From an uncultured Lachnospiraceae bacterium (lineage in GTDB: Bacteria > Bacillota > Clostridia > Lachnospirales > Lachnospiraceae), in NCBI GenBank assembly GCA_945913255.1, contig CAMEDC010000007.1, positions 1 through 64,000 on the forward strand: 64,000 nt of DNA. The letters run 5' to 3'. The stretch's first letter is position 1. Each line of letters begins with the position of its first letter. The notes under the pieces are model-generated. The model saw only the letters and a program-made list of their open reading frames with translations, was not told the DNA's origin and did no database searches. Position numbers and translations under genes: made by a program. Below are positions 45,232 through 55,956 of this stretch, in pieces.

Positions 45232-46263
45232 CTACTTGATAAACATGGCATCACCAAAACTGAAGAAACGATATTTTTCCCGAATTGCCTCTTCATAAGC
45301 AGCCAGTACTTTCTCTCTTCCTGCCAACGCCGAAACAAGCATTACCAAAGTAGATTCCGGTAAATGAAAATTTGTAATCAGTGCGTCCAAAACCTTAAAA
45401 CGATAGCCCGGATAAATAAAGATCTCTGTATCACCGCTTCCGGGTATCACGATACCGTTCTCATTCGCTGCGCTCTCAATCGTCCGACAGCTTGTTGTTC
45501 CAACACAAATGACGCGTCCGCCTTTTTGTTTTGTACTGTTTATGCAGTCAGCAGCCTCCTGTGATACCTGGTAAAATTCCGAGTGCATATGATGTTCCAG
45601 CACATTTTCTTCTTTTACAGGGCGAAATGTGCCAAGACCAACATGTAATGTCACATAGGCAATCCGAACTCCTTTATTTTCAATTTTCGAAAGAAGTTCT
45701 TTCGTGAAATGCAGTCCGGCTGTGGGCGCTGCTGCAGAACCTTCGTATTTTGCATATACTGTCTGGTAACGGTTTTTGTCCTGAAGCTTGTGCGTGATAT
45801 ACGGGGGCAGAGGCATTTCTCCCAGTCTGTCAAGTACTTCTTCCCAGATACCTTCATATTCAAAACGAATGAGACGGTTTCCTTCCTCCACTGTTTCCAG
45901 CACCTCGGCGCGAAGCAGACCGTCACCGAAGACCAGTCTCGTTCCGGGTCTGCATTTTTTCCCCGGCTTCACCAGTGTCTCCCATACATCCGCCTGATGC
46001 CGCTTCAAAAGCAGCACCTCCACATGGGCTCCCGTTCCTTCCCGTTCTCCGAGAAGCCTTGCTGGGATGACCTTGGTATTGTTCAGTACCAGACAGTCTC
46101 CCGGGTTCAGATAATCTGTAATTTCCCGGAACACATGATGTGATACAGCACCGCTTTCCTTGTCAAGCACAAGAAGTCTGGAGGAAGAGCGATCCTCCAG
46201 AGGATCCTGCGCAATCAATTCCTGGGGTAGTTCAAAATAAAAATCCGATTTTTTCAATTCCAT
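45232..46263 (-). CDS. queA: tRNA preQ1-34 ribosyltransferase-isomerase QueA
   Basis: A 343-residue enzyme that transfers and isomerises the ribosyl group of SAM to 7-aminomethyl-7-deazaguanine in tRNA, making epoxyqueuosine. Recognisable conserved parts are [27 protein letters not shown] at the N-terminus (a stretch of it only is diagnostic), [11 protein letters not shown] and [16 protein letters not shown]. The start ATG directly follows the stop of the M18 aminopeptidase gene, so the two are translated from one transcript. Its partner tgt is not in the window. Confidence 0.96.
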   Translation of the reverse strand: MELKKSDFYFELPQELIAQDPLEDRSSSRLLVLDKESGAVSHHVFREITDYLNPGDCLVLNNTKVIPARLLGEREGTGAHVEVLLLKRHQADVWETLVKPGKKCRPGTRLVFGDGLLRAEVLETVEEGNRLIRFEYEGIWEEVLDRLGEMPLPPYITHKLQDKNRYQTVYAKYEGSAAAPTAGLHFTKELLSKIENKGVRIAYVTLHVGLGTFRPVKEENVLEHHMHSEFYQVSQEAADCINSTKQKGGRVICVGTTSCRTIESAANENGIVIPGSGDTEIFIYPGYRFKVLDALITNFHLPESTLVMLVSALAGREKVLAAYEEAIREKYRFFSFGDAMFIK

Positions 46264-47691
46264 TTATAGTGAAGCTCCTTCTGCAAAAGCAATGTATCCG
46301 CGATACGCTTCATAAATGTCAGCCTTGCTGGTTGCTTCCCAGGGTGCATGCATATTCAACACAGGCACACCGCTGTCAATCACGTTCATACCGTATAAAG
46401 CAAGAATATAGGCAATGGTTCCGCCTCCGCCCACATCTACTTTTCCAAGTTCCGCAGTCTGGTATGCGACACCGTTATCTTCCATGATTTTTCGCAGATG
46501 AGCCATATATTCTGCGTTGGCATCATTGGAACCGGATTTTCCTCTGGAGCCCGTAAATTTATTGAATACCATTCCGGCTCCAAGCCATGCTGCATTCCTC
46601 AGTTCAAAGCAATTGCGGTAGCTGGGGTCAAATGCAGCACTCACATCGGAAGAAAGCATACAGCTTCTTGCCAGACATCTTCTTACATTCAGTTCACTGT
46701 ATTCTCCGGTGAGATTCATCAGTTCTGCCAGTGCATTTTCGAAGAAATGAGAACGCATGCCGGTAGCTCCCACAGAGCCGATTTCTTCTTTATCCACCAG
46801 AATACAGCAGACGGTTCTGTCTGTTTTTTTCAAATCCAGCATAGCACGCAGAGAAGTAAATGCACAAACTCTGTCATCCTGACCGTAAGCAAGAATCATA
46901 CTGCGGTCAAAACCGGATTCTCTTGCCTTTCCCGCAGGAACAACCTCAAGTTCTGCGGAAAGGAAATCCTCTTCCTCAATATCGTAGGTTTGCTTCAGAA
47001 TATCAAGCACACCGGACTTCACGATATTCTTTGCCTTTTCCTTGGCATCATCGCTGTCCTTCTCTTCCTCTTTGATGATAAGAGGCTTCGTACCGGCAAT
47101 CAGATCCAGAGCTTCCCCCTCAATCACCTTCGCCGCCTTTTTTTCCAGCTGTTCCCCGGCCAGATGAACCAGCAGGTCGGAAATAAAGAAAACAGGATCG
47201 TCTTCGTTCTCACCGATATTCAGTTCCACACAGGTTCCATCCTTTTTTACCACCACACCGTGAATGGCCAAAGGCAGTGTCACCCACTGATACTTTTTGA
47301 CACCGCCGTAATAGTGGGTATCCATATAGGCAAAGGTATGGTCGCTATCCTCATAAAAAGGATTCTGTTTCACATCCAGTCTGGGGCTGTCAATATGAGC
47401 TCCCAGAATGTTAATTCCCTCTTCCAAAGGCTTCTTTCCCAACTGGAACATCACAATGGATTTATTCATCCACACGCTGTACACCCTGTCGCCCTTTACC
47501 GGTTTCTTTCCACTTTTTATCAGACTTTCCAGTTCCTGATAGCCTTCCGCTTCGATTGTATTTACGATTGTGTCGATACACTCACGCTCTGTTTTGCCGT
47601 TGTCCAGAAATTCCCGGTACTCCTTGCTCAGCTTTTCAAGCTGTTTCAATTGCTTTTCATCATAATTTTCCCAAGCATACTTTTTTAACAT
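46264..47691 (-). CDS. M18-family aminopeptidase
   Basis: A 475-residue metallopeptidase of the M18 family (Ape/LAP4-like). Metal-site stretches include GAHIDSPRLDVK near the first third and DVGGGGTIAYILALYG followed by MHAPWEATSKAD near the end. These enzymes remove N-terminal, often acidic residues from peptides, and form large cytosolic complexes. I chose the ATG at 47691 (AAGGAGA upstream). queA follows without a gap. Confidence 0.9.
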   Translation of the reverse strand: MLKKYAWENYDEKQLKQLEKLSKEYREFLDNGKTERECIDTIVNTIEAEGYQELESLIKSGKKPVKGDRVYSVWMNKSIVMFQLGKKPLEEGINILGAHIDSPRLDVKQNPFYEDSDHTFAYMDTHYYGGVKKYQWVTLPLAIHGVVVKKDGTCVELNIGENEDDPVFFISDLLVHLAGEQLEKKAAKVIEGEALDLIAGTKPLIIKEEEKDSDDAKEKAKNIVKSGVLDILKQTYDIEEEDFLSAELEVVPAGKARESGFDRSMILAYGQDDRVCAFTSLRAMLDLKKTDRTVCCILVDKEEIGSVGATGMRSHFFENALAELMNLTGEYSELNVRRCLARSCMLSSDVSAAFDPSYRNCFELRNAAWLGAGMVFNKFTGSRGKSGSNDANAEYMAHLRKIMEDNGVAYQTAELGKVDVGGGGTIAYILALYGMNVIDSGVPVLNMHAPWEATSKADIYEAYRGYIAFAEGASL

Positions 47692-47797
47692 AATTTGTCT
47701 CTCCTTTCTCATAAAATCGCCGATGTTTCTATCTCGGGTCTCTCATGTCTGCTTATATCTACTCCAACCCGTTTGTGCATGCTCTCATCTGGTCAAA

Positions 47798-50218
47798 TTA
47801 GCTTCTCAGTTCGATATCCAACTGGTTCTTCAGGTTTTTCAGAATCTTATTCACATATTTATCTACGGAATCCGCTTCAAAAGCCTGCTCCTTCGGTCTG
47901 AATGCAATGGAAAATGCCATACTCTTTTTATCAGCAGGAATCTGCTCTCCCTCATATACATCAAAGAGCCTGATGTCATTCACGTAGGCACATGCATTTT
48001 TTATCACCTTTTCCACCTGTCCGCAGGAAATTTCCTTATTCATCACAAGTGACAGGTCACGGCTTTCCTCCGGGAATTTTGATAACGGTGTGAAGGATGC
48101 TTTTCTGTCATACCACTGAGAAAGCAGCTTCATATCAATTTCCATGAGATAAGCATCTCCTCTGAAATCCAGGGGCTCAGCGACTTCATATGCCACCTTT
48201 CCCAGATAACCCATTTCAACTCCCTCACAGGTAATTGCAGCAGTCTGATAAGGATGTAACCATGGTCTTGAAGACGGCTGGTAATCAAAGGAAAGGAACA
48301 GAGTTTCCGCAACCTTTTCTGCGATTCCCTTCATGGTAAAAAAGCTTTCCTTGCCGCCAAAGATTCCGACACAAAGTGTGTCTCTCTCATCAGGATAATC
48401 GGTAAGAGGAAGTTCTTCCGGAATAAACTTCTTTCCAAGTTCAAACAGTCTTCCCTCCGAGTTGCCCTTCTTATAATTTCTCGCGATGGCATTCAGCATG
48501 GAAGGTGCCAGCGTCGTTCTCATAAGAGACAGTTCCTCATTAATCGGATTCAAAATGCGGATTGCTCTGCGCTCAGGTGCATCCTCAGGCAGGCGAAGCA
48601 AATCCAGATCCGAGGGTGAGAAGAAGGAATAGTGAATACATTCATAAGCACCGATACTGCATAGTGTCTTCTTTAATTTCAATTCCTTTTTCTGCTTTCT
48701 GTTCAAGCCACCCATGGTAACTTTCGCCTCCGGCATAAAGGTGGGAACCACATGATCATAACCGTACATACGGATAACTTCCTCTGCCACGTCAGGATAA
48801 TCTTCCATATCCTCACGATAGGCAGGAACTTGTAATGTCAGCTCATCCCCGGTAATGGAGGGAGCAAACTGCAGATTCTTCATAATTCTCAGGATCTCGT
48901 TCTCAGGGACTTCAATTCCCAGCACATCATTTACACGGCAAATACTGACCTTCATCTCTCTGGGGTCAATAGAATTACCTGTATTTATGTCAACATGAGT
49001 TGCGGAAACCTTACCGCATCCCAGTTCCTCTATCAGATGCAGTGCACGTTTCATTGCATTTACAGTAGAATATTCATCCACACCCTTCTCGTACTTCGCA
49101 CTGGCGTCTGTTCTCTTTCCAAGCGAACGGGAAGTTTTGCGAATATTGTCTCTCGCAAACTTTGCAGACTCAAACATAACTTCATTTGTGGTATCACGTA
49201 TTTCCGAATTCAAGCCTCCCATAACACCGGCCAAAGCCACAGGTTTTACGCCATCACAGATAACAAGATTATTGGAATTCAATGTATATTCCTGAGAATC
49301 CAGCGTCACGATCTTTTCATCCTCGCCTGCACGTCTTACCTGAATCGCATTTCCTTCCAGATAATCACAGTCAAAAGCATGCATCGGCTGTCCCATCTCC
49401 AGCATCACATAGTTTGTAATATCAACAATATTGGAAATTGCATCCTGTCCAACCAGAGCAAGCCTGCGCTTCATCCAGAGCGGAGATTCCCCAATCTTTA
49501 CATCATATACATAATGCGCAATGTATCTCGGGCAAAGATCTTGGGCATCCACAGACACATGAAAATCCTTCTTTTCAAAACCTGTTGTATGATAATCCAA
49601 AGAGGGCATTTTCAGTTCTTTGCCAAGAGCCGCAGCCACTTCTCTTGCAATTCCGAGAATGCTCTGACAGTCAGGTCTGTTTGCTGTAATGGATACATCA
49701 AAAATCCAGTCATCCAGGCCAAGCATCGGTTTTACATCTGCTCCAATCTCGGCATCTTCCGGAAGAACAAGAAGCCCGTTATAGCCTGCGCCGGGGAACA
49801 TATTCTCACTTACACCAAGTTCAACGCCGGAACAGAGCATACCTTCGGAATCATATCCGCGAAGCTTCCCCTTTTTAATCGTCATTGTGCCTTCTACTGT
49901 CTTATGATCCTTTGCTGTCATATAGACACTTGCACCAACCAGAGCAACAGGGAACTTTCCGCCTGCCTTCACATTGTCTGCACCACAGCAGATTTGAAAA
50001 CTGCCGTGAGAACCGGCATTCACTTTACATACATGGAGATGTGTCTCGGGTATAGGATCACATTCTTCAACAAGACCGACTACAACACCGTTTACATCCT
50101 TCCCTACTTCAATCAGTTCCTCCACCTCAAATCCACAGGAAAACAGTTTCTTCTCCAGTTCCTGCGGGGTGATATCAATCTCTACATATTCTTTCAACCA
50201 ACTCAAAGGTACTAACAT
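47798..50218 (-). CDS. pheT: Phenylalanyl-tRNA synthetase beta subunit
   Basis: An 806-residue subunit: an N-terminal tRNA-binding OB fold (about 40-150), B3/B4 editing domain, B5 DNA-binding-like domain, and a C-terminal FDX-ACB anticodon-binding domain (from about 715, FTPLSKFPEESRDLSLVMN). It forms an alpha2-beta2 enzyme with PheS, and edits Tyr-tRNA-Phe. I chose the ATG at 50218 with GGAGG six bases upstream. It starts 21 bases after pheS and shares its T-box control. Confidence 0.97.
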   Translation of the reverse strand: MLVPLSWLKEYVEIDITPQELEKKLFSCGFEVEELIEVGKDVNGVVVGLVEECDPIPETHLHVCKVNAGSHGSFQICCGADNVKAGGKFPVALVGASVYMTAKDHKTVEGTMTIKKGKLRGYDSEGMLCSGVELGVSENMFPGAGYNGLLVLPEDAEIGADVKPMLGLDDWIFDVSITANRPDCQSILGIAREVAAALGKELKMPSLDYHTTGFEKKDFHVSVDAQDLCPRYIAHYVYDVKIGESPLWMKRRLALVGQDAISNIVDITNYVMLEMGQPMHAFDCDYLEGNAIQVRRAGEDEKIVTLDSQEYTLNSNNLVICDGVKPVALAGVMGGLNSEIRDTTNEVMFESAKFARDNIRKTSRSLGKRTDASAKYEKGVDEYSTVNAMKRALHLIEELGCGKVSATHVDINTGNSIDPREMKVSICRVNDVLGIEVPENEILRIMKNLQFAPSITGDELTLQVPAYREDMEDYPDVAEEVIRMYGYDHVVPTFMPEAKVTMGGLNRKQKKELKLKKTLCSIGAYECIHYSFFSPSDLDLLRLPEDAPERRAIRILNPINEELSLMRTTLAPSMLNAIARNYKKGNSEGRLFELGKKFIPEELPLTDYPDERDTLCVGIFGGKESFFTMKGIAEKVAETLFLSFDYQPSSRPWLHPYQTAAITCEGVEMGYLGKVAYEVAEPLDFRGDAYLMEIDMKLLSQWYDRKASFTPLSKFPEESRDLSLVMNKEISCGQVEKVIKNACAYVNDIRLFDVYEGEQIPADKKSMAFSIAFRPKEQAFEADSVDKYVNKILKNLKNQLDIELRS

Positions 50219-50239
50219 TTTTATCCTCCATTCCGACAC

Positions 50240-51271
50240 TTAGTTGTCATCAATCTGTTTCAAAACACGCAGGTCAGACTCATAAAACATTTTGATATTA
50301 TTAATGCCATATTTCAACATGGTAGCACGTTCCAGTCCGATACCGAATGCCAGACCACTGTATTCATTGGAATCAATTCCGCAGTTTTCCAACACTTTCT
50401 TATTGACAATTCCTGCTCCGAGGATCTCAATCCACCCCGTACCCTTACAGAGTTTGCAGCCCTTGCCGCCGCATTCAAAACAGCTTACATCCACCTCTAC
50501 GGAAGGCTCTGTAAACGGGAAATAAGAGGGGCGAAGCCTGGTTGTGGTACCCTCTCCGTAAATTTTCTGCACAAACATATCCAGCATACCTTTTAGATCG
50601 CAGAGCGTAATCTTTTTGTCTACAACAAGCCCTTCCATCTGATGGAACATAGGGGAATGGGTCGCATCATCATCGGAACGGAATACCTTTCCCGGAGATA
50701 ATATCTTAATGGGCGGTTTTTTGCTCTCCATCGTATGAATCTGAGCCGCAGAAGTCTGCGTTGCAAGCAAAAACTCAGGAGACAGATAAAACGTGTCCTG
50801 CATGTCTCTTGCGGGATGATCCTTCGGTGTATTCAGCGCCGTAAAATTATAGTAATCATTTTCAATTTCCCTGTTTTCAAAGACTTCAAACCCCATGCCC
50901 GCAAATACATCTATCAGCTGGTTTCTCATCTGTGTAATGGGATGCAGTTTTCCTGTTTCCATCACTTCCGCAGGCATTGTCACATCAATTTTCTCCATTT
51001 CATAGCGGAGTGTAAGCTCTTTTTCCTTCATCTTTTCGTCCAGCTCTGTAAATTTCTGCTGAGCCCACTCCTTCAATTCATTGACACCTTTTCCGAAGTT
51101 CGCGCGCTCCTCCGGTGCAATATTTTTCATTTCCTTCATCATCTGGCCGATTTTACCGGTTTTGGAGTCCAGGAACTGCTTCCTAAGTTCAAAAGCGGCT
51201 GCTCTTGACTGGGCACGCTGTTCCATACCTTCCAGGATTTCCTGTTTGATACTCTCAAATCTGTCGTTCAT
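50240..51271 (-). CDS. pheS: Phenylalanyl-tRNA synthetase alpha subunit
   Basis: A 343-residue class II catalytic subunit with an N-terminal coiled coil for tRNA (about 1-90), motif 2 region [20 protein letters not shown], and motif 3 [15 protein letters not shown] cysteine-rich insert ([17 protein letters not shown]) typical of bacterial PheS lies between them. I chose the ATG at 51271, with GGAGG seven bases upstream; the open frame extends farther into the leader but without a start that fits. pheT follows. Confidence 0.97.
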   Translation of the reverse strand: MNDRFESIKQEILEGMEQRAQSRAAAFELRKQFLDSKTGKIGQMMKEMKNIAPEERANFGKGVNELKEWAQQKFTELDEKMKEKELTLRYEMEKIDVTMPAEVMETGKLHPITQMRNQLIDVFAGMGFEVFENREIENDYYNFTALNTPKDHPARDMQDTFYLSPEFLLATQTSAAQIHTMESKKPPIKILSPGKVFRSDDDATHSPMFHQMEGLVVDKKITLCDLKGMLDMFVQKIYGEGTTTRLRPSYFPFTEPSVEVDVSCFECGGKGCKLCKGTGWIEILGAGIVNKKVLENCGIDSNEYSGLAFGIGLERATMLKYGINNIKMFYESDLRVLKQIDDN

Positions 51272-51337
51272 GAAAAAACCTCCATTCTTTGTTCTGTTAT
51301 TTTCAGATAATGCCGCGTCGGCTCTTTGCCCACGCAC

Positions 51338-51617
51338 AAAAAAGTCCCATGCACTCTCACAGTGCATGGGACGAATTGACTTTTCTCCGCGGTACCACCC
51401 AATTTCTTCGTTCAAACGAAGCTCTCATTCACGCTTAACGCACGTCAGACGTCCTGAACTACTTCTCATCCATCTAAAAGTACTGTTTTCATCCAGGCAG
51501 CTCCGGTGGGAAATTCAAGGCATCATCTGAACCTAAGGAAGCTTGCAGCCGGTGACTTCCTCTCTCTGTAAGAAAATGAGCCTCTACTGTGCACCATCAA
51601 TGCATTTTACTAACTAA
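51338..51617 (-). ncRNA. T-box leader (phenylalanine) of pheST
   Basis: About 280 bases without a gene. The minus strand carries the T-box sequence TGGGTGGTACCGCGGAG (51385-51401) followed by a perfect 12-base terminator stem (51344-51355 with 51361-51372) and T6. A TTC triplet at 51510-51512 is a plausible phenylalanine specifier. Uncharged tRNA-Phe should allow read-through into pheS. Confidence 0.92.
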
Positions 51618-51623
51618 TTTCAT

Positions 51624-51652
51624 ATCTTAACGATTTTTAACGGGAATGTCAA
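51624..51652 (-). promoter_or_regulatory. Promoter of the pheST leader
   Basis: TTGACA (51647-51652), 17 bases, TAAGAT (51624-51629), directly downstream of the MATE gene. Confidence 0.8.
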
Positions 51653-51660
51653 GAAGAAGT

Positions 51661-53040
51661 TTATTTCAACGCCTTTTTCTTCCAGCTTCCCCTCATGTAA
51701 AAGATGGTAGTGATCAATGCCCCTATCAGCCAGGAACACAGAAGGGAGATAAATACACATTCCTGTCTTCCACCGGGAAATTCGGGGCTTCTGGTCATCC
51801 AGGCTATCCCATATGCTACAGGCACTCGTACAACGACTGTAGTAAAAAGGGAAATCCACATTGGTGTCATGGTATCTCCGGCTCCACGCATTACTCCTGA
51901 CAGGCTCTGGGTCACAGCCATGGCAATATAACCGGCAGCAATGATGCCCATCATCCTTCTGCTTAGTTCCACCAATTCAACCGTCTCTGTAAAAATACCC
52001 ATCAGTTGCTTTCCGAAAATCAAGATAAGTCCTGTTAAAGTAGTGGTCGTTAATACCGCAATCAGTGTTCCCTGCTTCGCTCCTTTGGTTACTCTGTCAT
52101 AGGCTTTTGCACCTACATTTTGACCTGCATAGGTCGTCATTGCTGTTCCGAAAGAGAAATTCGGCAGCATTGCAAAACCATCTACACGCATGACAATCAC
52201 GTTAGCAGCAATAAATGCTTCACCGAAGCTGTTTGTCAGAGACTGTACAATTACCATCGCCATAGAAAAAATAGCCTGTGTCAAACCTGATGGCAGACCA
52301 AGCTTGACAATATTGCTTACATATTCCCCATGGGGCTTTATGAAATGAATTTTAAAATCAAAAACCTCTGTCATTCTTGCAAGTTTAAGAACACACAGCA
52401 AGGCTGACACTGCCTGGGCAATTACGGTTGCCAGAGCGACTCCGCTGACGCCCATATTGAAATTAGCTACAAAAAGAATATCAAGCACGATATTCAATAC
52501 TGTAGACACCAAAAGATATACCAACGCAGAAAAAGCATCCCCCAGTCCTCTCAGGACACCGCTTAAAATATTATAATAGGCACATCCTACACTGCCAAGG
52601 AACATAATCATCAGATAGGAATTACACCATTCAAGGATACTTTCCGGCGTCTTCAGGAGTACCAGCAGCGGGCGTACAACTATTAGGGAAAGTGCCATGA
52701 TAATGACCACAGCTACTGCTGTCAGGAAAAAACAATTCCCTATTGTATATGAAAGTTCTTCTCTCTGTTTTGCACCAAAATACTGTGACACCATAATACT
52801 GGCACCCATGCTGATGCCAACGAACAATACCAGAAGAAGATTTAAGATAGGTCCTGCACTGCCCACTGCAGCCAGCGCATTATCTCCCACATATCTTCCT
52901 ACCACAATGCTGTCCACTGTATTATATAGCTGCTGTGCAATGTTGCCAATCAACATGGGAACGGTAAACAGTACAATCTGTTTCCAGGGTTCTCCCACTG
53001 TCATGTCTGTTGCTTGAAATAATTTCTTTATCGAATTCAT
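51661..53040 (-). CDS. MATE-family efflux transporter
   Basis: A 459-residue protein with about twelve membrane helices and the MATE twofold repeat: PMLIGNIAQQLYNTVDSIVVGRYVGD early and FGTAMTTYAGQNVGAKAYDRV at the start of the second half. MATE proteins export cationic drugs or metabolites by sodium or proton antiport; the substrate cannot be told. It is the last gene of a run with the YihY and SpoIID-like genes, 31 bases after YihY. Confidence 0.9.
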   Translation of the reverse strand: MNSIKKLFQATDMTVGEPWKQIVLFTVPMLIGNIAQQLYNTVDSIVVGRYVGDNALAAVGSAGPILNLLLVLFVGISMGASIMVSQYFGAKQREELSYTIGNCFFLTAVAVVIIMALSLIVVRPLLVLLKTPESILEWCNSYLMIMFLGSVGCAYYNILSGVLRGLGDAFSALVYLLVSTVLNIVLDILFVANFNMGVSGVALATVIAQAVSALLCVLKLARMTEVFDFKIHFIKPHGEYVSNIVKLGLPSGLTQAIFSMAMVIVQSLTNSFGEAFIAANVIVMRVDGFAMLPNFSFGTAMTTYAGQNVGAKAYDRVTKGAKQGTLIAVLTTTTLTGLILIFGKQLMGIFTETVELVELSRRMMGIIAAGYIAMAVTQSLSGVMRGAGDTMTPMWISLFTTVVVRVPVAYGIAWMTRSPEFPGGRQECVFISLLCSWLIGALITTIFYMRGSWKKKALK

Positions 53041-53071
53041 TGTATTTCTCCGTTCTTGCGTTAATAATTAT

Positions 53072-53911
53072 TCACTGCCTGCTTCTGGCATTTACCAGTA
53101 CTTTATTCACCGGACTGAAATACCGGTTCAAATAAGCTCCCACCATGATAATGTACATACAGAAATACATCCATAACAATATTATGATGATAATTGAAAG
53201 ACTTCCGTAAACACCATATGTATTGCTGTATGTCACATACAGGGAAAAGCCCCAGGAAAACACACTCCAGACAACAGCCGAGAAAGCTGCACCGGGAATC
53301 TGCTCCTTAAACCTAAGCTTTATATCCGGGACATAGGCATAGATTGCGGCAAACAGCAAAGTCAAGACCACCCAGACAACCAGGAATCGAAAATTCATAA
53401 TAAAGGATACCAGTCTTTCAAGGGGCGGTAACCTGTGTAAAATCAGAGAAACCAGCTGATTACCGAACACATTTATAAAAAGCCCCAGAATGACAATTAC
53501 CAGCATCACTATTGTATAGAAACTGGCAATTGCCCGAACTACGAAATAATTTCGCTTTTCTTCCACGCCATTGATGGCATTCAGCCCTCTCATCAGCGCC
53601 ATGACACCCTTTGCAGCTGACCATATGGTAGCGATAATCGCAATTGATATGATTCCGGCAGACTTATCATATACATCAGAAATCAGGCTGATTGCCAGAG
53701 GATCCACCTTGTCCGGAACCACTTCCGTTATTGCCTCCACCAGATTTTCCTCCGTCAGCGGCGTATACGGAATAATCGCACAGATCATCATCAACATCGG
53801 GACGATGGACAGGAAAAAGAAAAATGCAATACTTGCTGCATATGCGCTGATATTCTGCTTTCTCATCTGTTCCGAAAAATTTTTATAAATCAGATATAGC
53901 TTATGAACCAC
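53072..53911 (-). CDS. YihY/BrkB-family membrane protein
   Basis: A 279-residue protein with six hydrophobic segments and the conserved AYAASIAFFFFLSIVPMLMM near the N-terminus and FSWGFSLYVTYSNTYGVYGS farther on. The family was once misnamed ribonuclease BN; its function is uncertain, and transport is often assumed. It starts 14 bases after the SpoIID-like gene and is probably cotranscribed. Confidence 0.9.
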   Translation of the reverse strand: MVHKLYLIYKNFSEQMRKQNISAYAASIAFFFFLSIVPMLMMICAIIPYTPLTEENLVEAITEVVPDKVDPLAISLISDVYDKSAGIISIAIIATIWSAAKGVMALMRGLNAINGVEEKRNYFVVRAIASFYTIVMLVIVILGLFINVFGNQLVSLILHRLPPLERLVSFIMNFRFLVVWVVLTLLFAAIYAYVPDIKLRFKEQIPGAAFSAVVWSVFSWGFSLYVTYSNTYGVYGSLSIIIIILLWMYFCMYIIMVGAYLNRYFSPVNKVLVNARSRQ

Positions 53912-53925
53912 TTTTTCTCTCCTAC

Positions 53926-55875
53926 TTACTCATAAATACTGACCAATTTACAGCTTTCATAGAAATATATCAGTATTTCTTCGGCACTGTAACCACTCTC
54001 AGCCATATGACGCGCCCCGTTCTGACTCATACCGACACCGTGTCCGAAACCGCCACCGCTTATGGTATATCCTACCACATCCTGTTCCTCTTTGCCAGTT
54101 GAAATGACAAAAAAGCCACTGGGAAGAAGATAGTTGCTGGCAACTTTGCTTCCGTCCTGTCTGCATATCTTGCTTTCTCCGTTATTCAGCACATAGCGGA
54201 TATTATGTTCTGAGATTACTTTATATGTATCTTCCTCTGTCTCAATGATGAGTTCATCTGCCACGCCGCCGGCACCTCTTTTTTCAATCCGGATTTCTCT
54301 CACATGATGAAATTTTCCGATTTCACGGCTTACATATTCTCCATCCTGCAATGTAAGTATGAGTTTATTGTTTGCTGCGTAACGCTTTTGCAAAATCTCC
54401 CGAATATGTCCCACGTCAAGTTCTTCCACCTCATATGTCCAACGGTACCAGCCTTCCGAAGCTTCAAAATCATCTTTGTTTTTGTTACTGATAAACTCAG
54501 CAAATGCTTCTTCCTCCCGAAGTTCCTCTCCTTTTGCAGAATTCTCCTGTTTCATGGCAGTTCGACTTATCTCTTTTGCATGCAAATAAGTAATCTGTTT
54601 TGCCTCTTCCGTTTTCCAGACGTTGGCATCGCTCCCTATTCCGCATGAAGTGGAATAATAATATGTTCCCGCCAATTCCCCGGTTTCCGTAAACAGCAAC
54701 TGTCCATATGTCTCCTTAACTGACGTTGTTGTGCTTTCCTGTTCCAGAATATTATTGTAAACCTGATAAGAGGTACTGTCATCCACATGGGCGCCATACT
54801 GAGGATAACCGGCATGTTCCATATGTCCATATGCGTAGGTTCTTGCGCATACAGCCTGTGCCTTCAAAGCTTCCATTGGGTACCCCGCAGGCATTTCACT
54901 GGGCACCACACTGTAAAGATATTCTTCCAACAGTACTTCGTTTACAATAATGATTCCGCTTTCCGTAAGCAGCAGCTCCAGCTTCCCTCTGTAAGAAGGA
55001 GCTCCCTGACTTCTTCTTAATCCGGCAATACACGTTTTTCCAGTCAATACATCCGGTACAATGTATACCCTGTCGCTCTCAAAGTAGTTGCTGCCCATCT
55101 CAAATTCCAGCTTTTCTCCGGCGCTGTGCTTTTCTGTTTTCAGATTGTCATATTCCCCGTAAACCACTGTAAAATCCGTATCCGATGTAATCACGGTATT
55201 TTCATGAAAAATGCCGGAAAGATCATCTGCTTTTATCAACACCCTGATATATTGCATTGCCTCTTCTTTTACCATAAGTATTCCGCAGATTTTACCGTCT
55301 TCCAGACAAAAATCCGTAAAGCTATATCCAAAACAGATATCTGATGCCGTACACATTTCCAGACTGTCATACAATCGATAACCTTTGTAGTTCTCTGCGA
55401 GAGGGATTTTACCATAACCTTCTATCTCAATTCCCTCTTCATCCGCTCTCAGCACTTTGCCATTTACTTTATTCTTCTTCAGAACGATGTTTGTAACCTC
55501 TCCATCCTTAAGGATAATATCTGCCACCTGTTCCCTGACAGATTTCTCCGGGCGATATCGCATCTTCTCCTGCGATGCTGTCGCATCTCTCTTCTCATCC
55601 ATCTCCCCGGACAATTCCCCCCATAGATACCGCTCTCTTTCTCCATCCCTGAAAATCAGGATTCCACTGTCATCTTCTTCCAGGATCCAAACATTGGAAA
55701 GCTTTTGAATCACAGGTATATGGGGTTTTGGCAGTTCAGGTTCTTCTTCCTCTTTATGCATCAGCGTTACAATCAGTTTTCCAACCACCAGGATGATAAG
55801 AAGTAATGCTCCAAGGACACAGATAAATGCTTTCAGCTGCATACGTTGTGATTTACTAAATCCATTTCTGTCCAA
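53926..55875 (-). CDS. SpoIID/LytB-domain protein
   Basis: A 649-residue protein with one N-terminal membrane anchor (about 14-34), a beta-rich region and a C-terminal SpoIID domain (from about 290: EEYLYSVVPSEMPAGYPMEALKAQ is a diagnostic region, then STSCGIGSDANVW and GGFGHGVGMSQNGARHMAE). SpoIID proteins are lytic transglycosylases that trim denuded glycan during engulfment; paralogues act in vegetative walls. It is longer than classical SpoIID (about 340). The ribosome site is ambiguous: GGGGAGAG lies nearer a short out-of-frame ATG. It is the first of a three-gene run. Confidence 0.88.
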   Translation of the reverse strand: MDRNGFSKSQRMQLKAFICVLGALLLIILVVGKLIVTLMHKEEEEPELPKPHIPVIQKLSNVWILEEDDSGILIFRDGERERYLWGELSGEMDEKRDATASQEKMRYRPEKSVREQVADIILKDGEVTNIVLKKNKVNGKVLRADEEGIEIEGYGKIPLAENYKGYRLYDSLEMCTASDICFGYSFTDFCLEDGKICGILMVKEEAMQYIRVLIKADDLSGIFHENTVITSDTDFTVVYGEYDNLKTEKHSAGEKLEFEMGSNYFESDRVYIVPDVLTGKTCIAGLRRSQGAPSYRGKLELLLTESGIIIVNEVLLEEYLYSVVPSEMPAGYPMEALKAQAVCARTYAYGHMEHAGYPQYGAHVDDSTSYQVYNNILEQESTTTSVKETYGQLLFTETGELAGTYYYSTSCGIGSDANVWKTEEAKQITYLHAKEISRTAMKQENSAKGEELREEEAFAEFISNKNKDDFEASEGWYRWTYEVEELDVGHIREILQKRYAANNKLILTLQDGEYVSREIGKFHHVREIRIEKRGAGGVADELIIETEEDTYKVISEHNIRYVLNNGESKICRQDGSKVASNYLLPSGFFVISTGKEEQDVVGYTISGGGFGHGVGMSQNGARHMAESGYSAEEILIYFYESCKLVSIYE

Positions 55876-55903
55876 TCATTCTCTCCCCAAGTTTCAAAAT
55901 CTT

Positions 55904-55934
55904 AAAAGAGCAGCCCCAAAGGACTGCTCTCTTT
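55904..55934 (-). terminator. Terminator after the 6S RNA
   Basis: Minus strand AGAGCAGTCC, loop, GGGCTGCTCT, then TTTT. One pair is G-U on the minus strand but would be a mismatch on the plus strand, which favours a minus-strand role. Confidence 0.75.
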
Positions 55935-55956
55935 TCTTTCGTATAATATATTTACT

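Noticed and set aside
46498-47688. Long open frame on the plus strand opposite the M18 aminopeptidase gene
   Set aside because: Its product is Cys/His/Phe-rich without a recognisable domain, and the minus-strand frame encodes a clear M18 enzyme. It is a mirror of codon use.
48995-50215. 406-codon open frame on the plus strand opposite pheT
   Set aside because: Same pattern: composition typical of antisense frames, no family resemblance, no ribosome site, and pheT is certain.
51272-51415. Upstream extension of the pheS frame
   Set aside because: It would run through the T-box terminator; the GGAGG-preceded ATG at 51271 gives the normal length.
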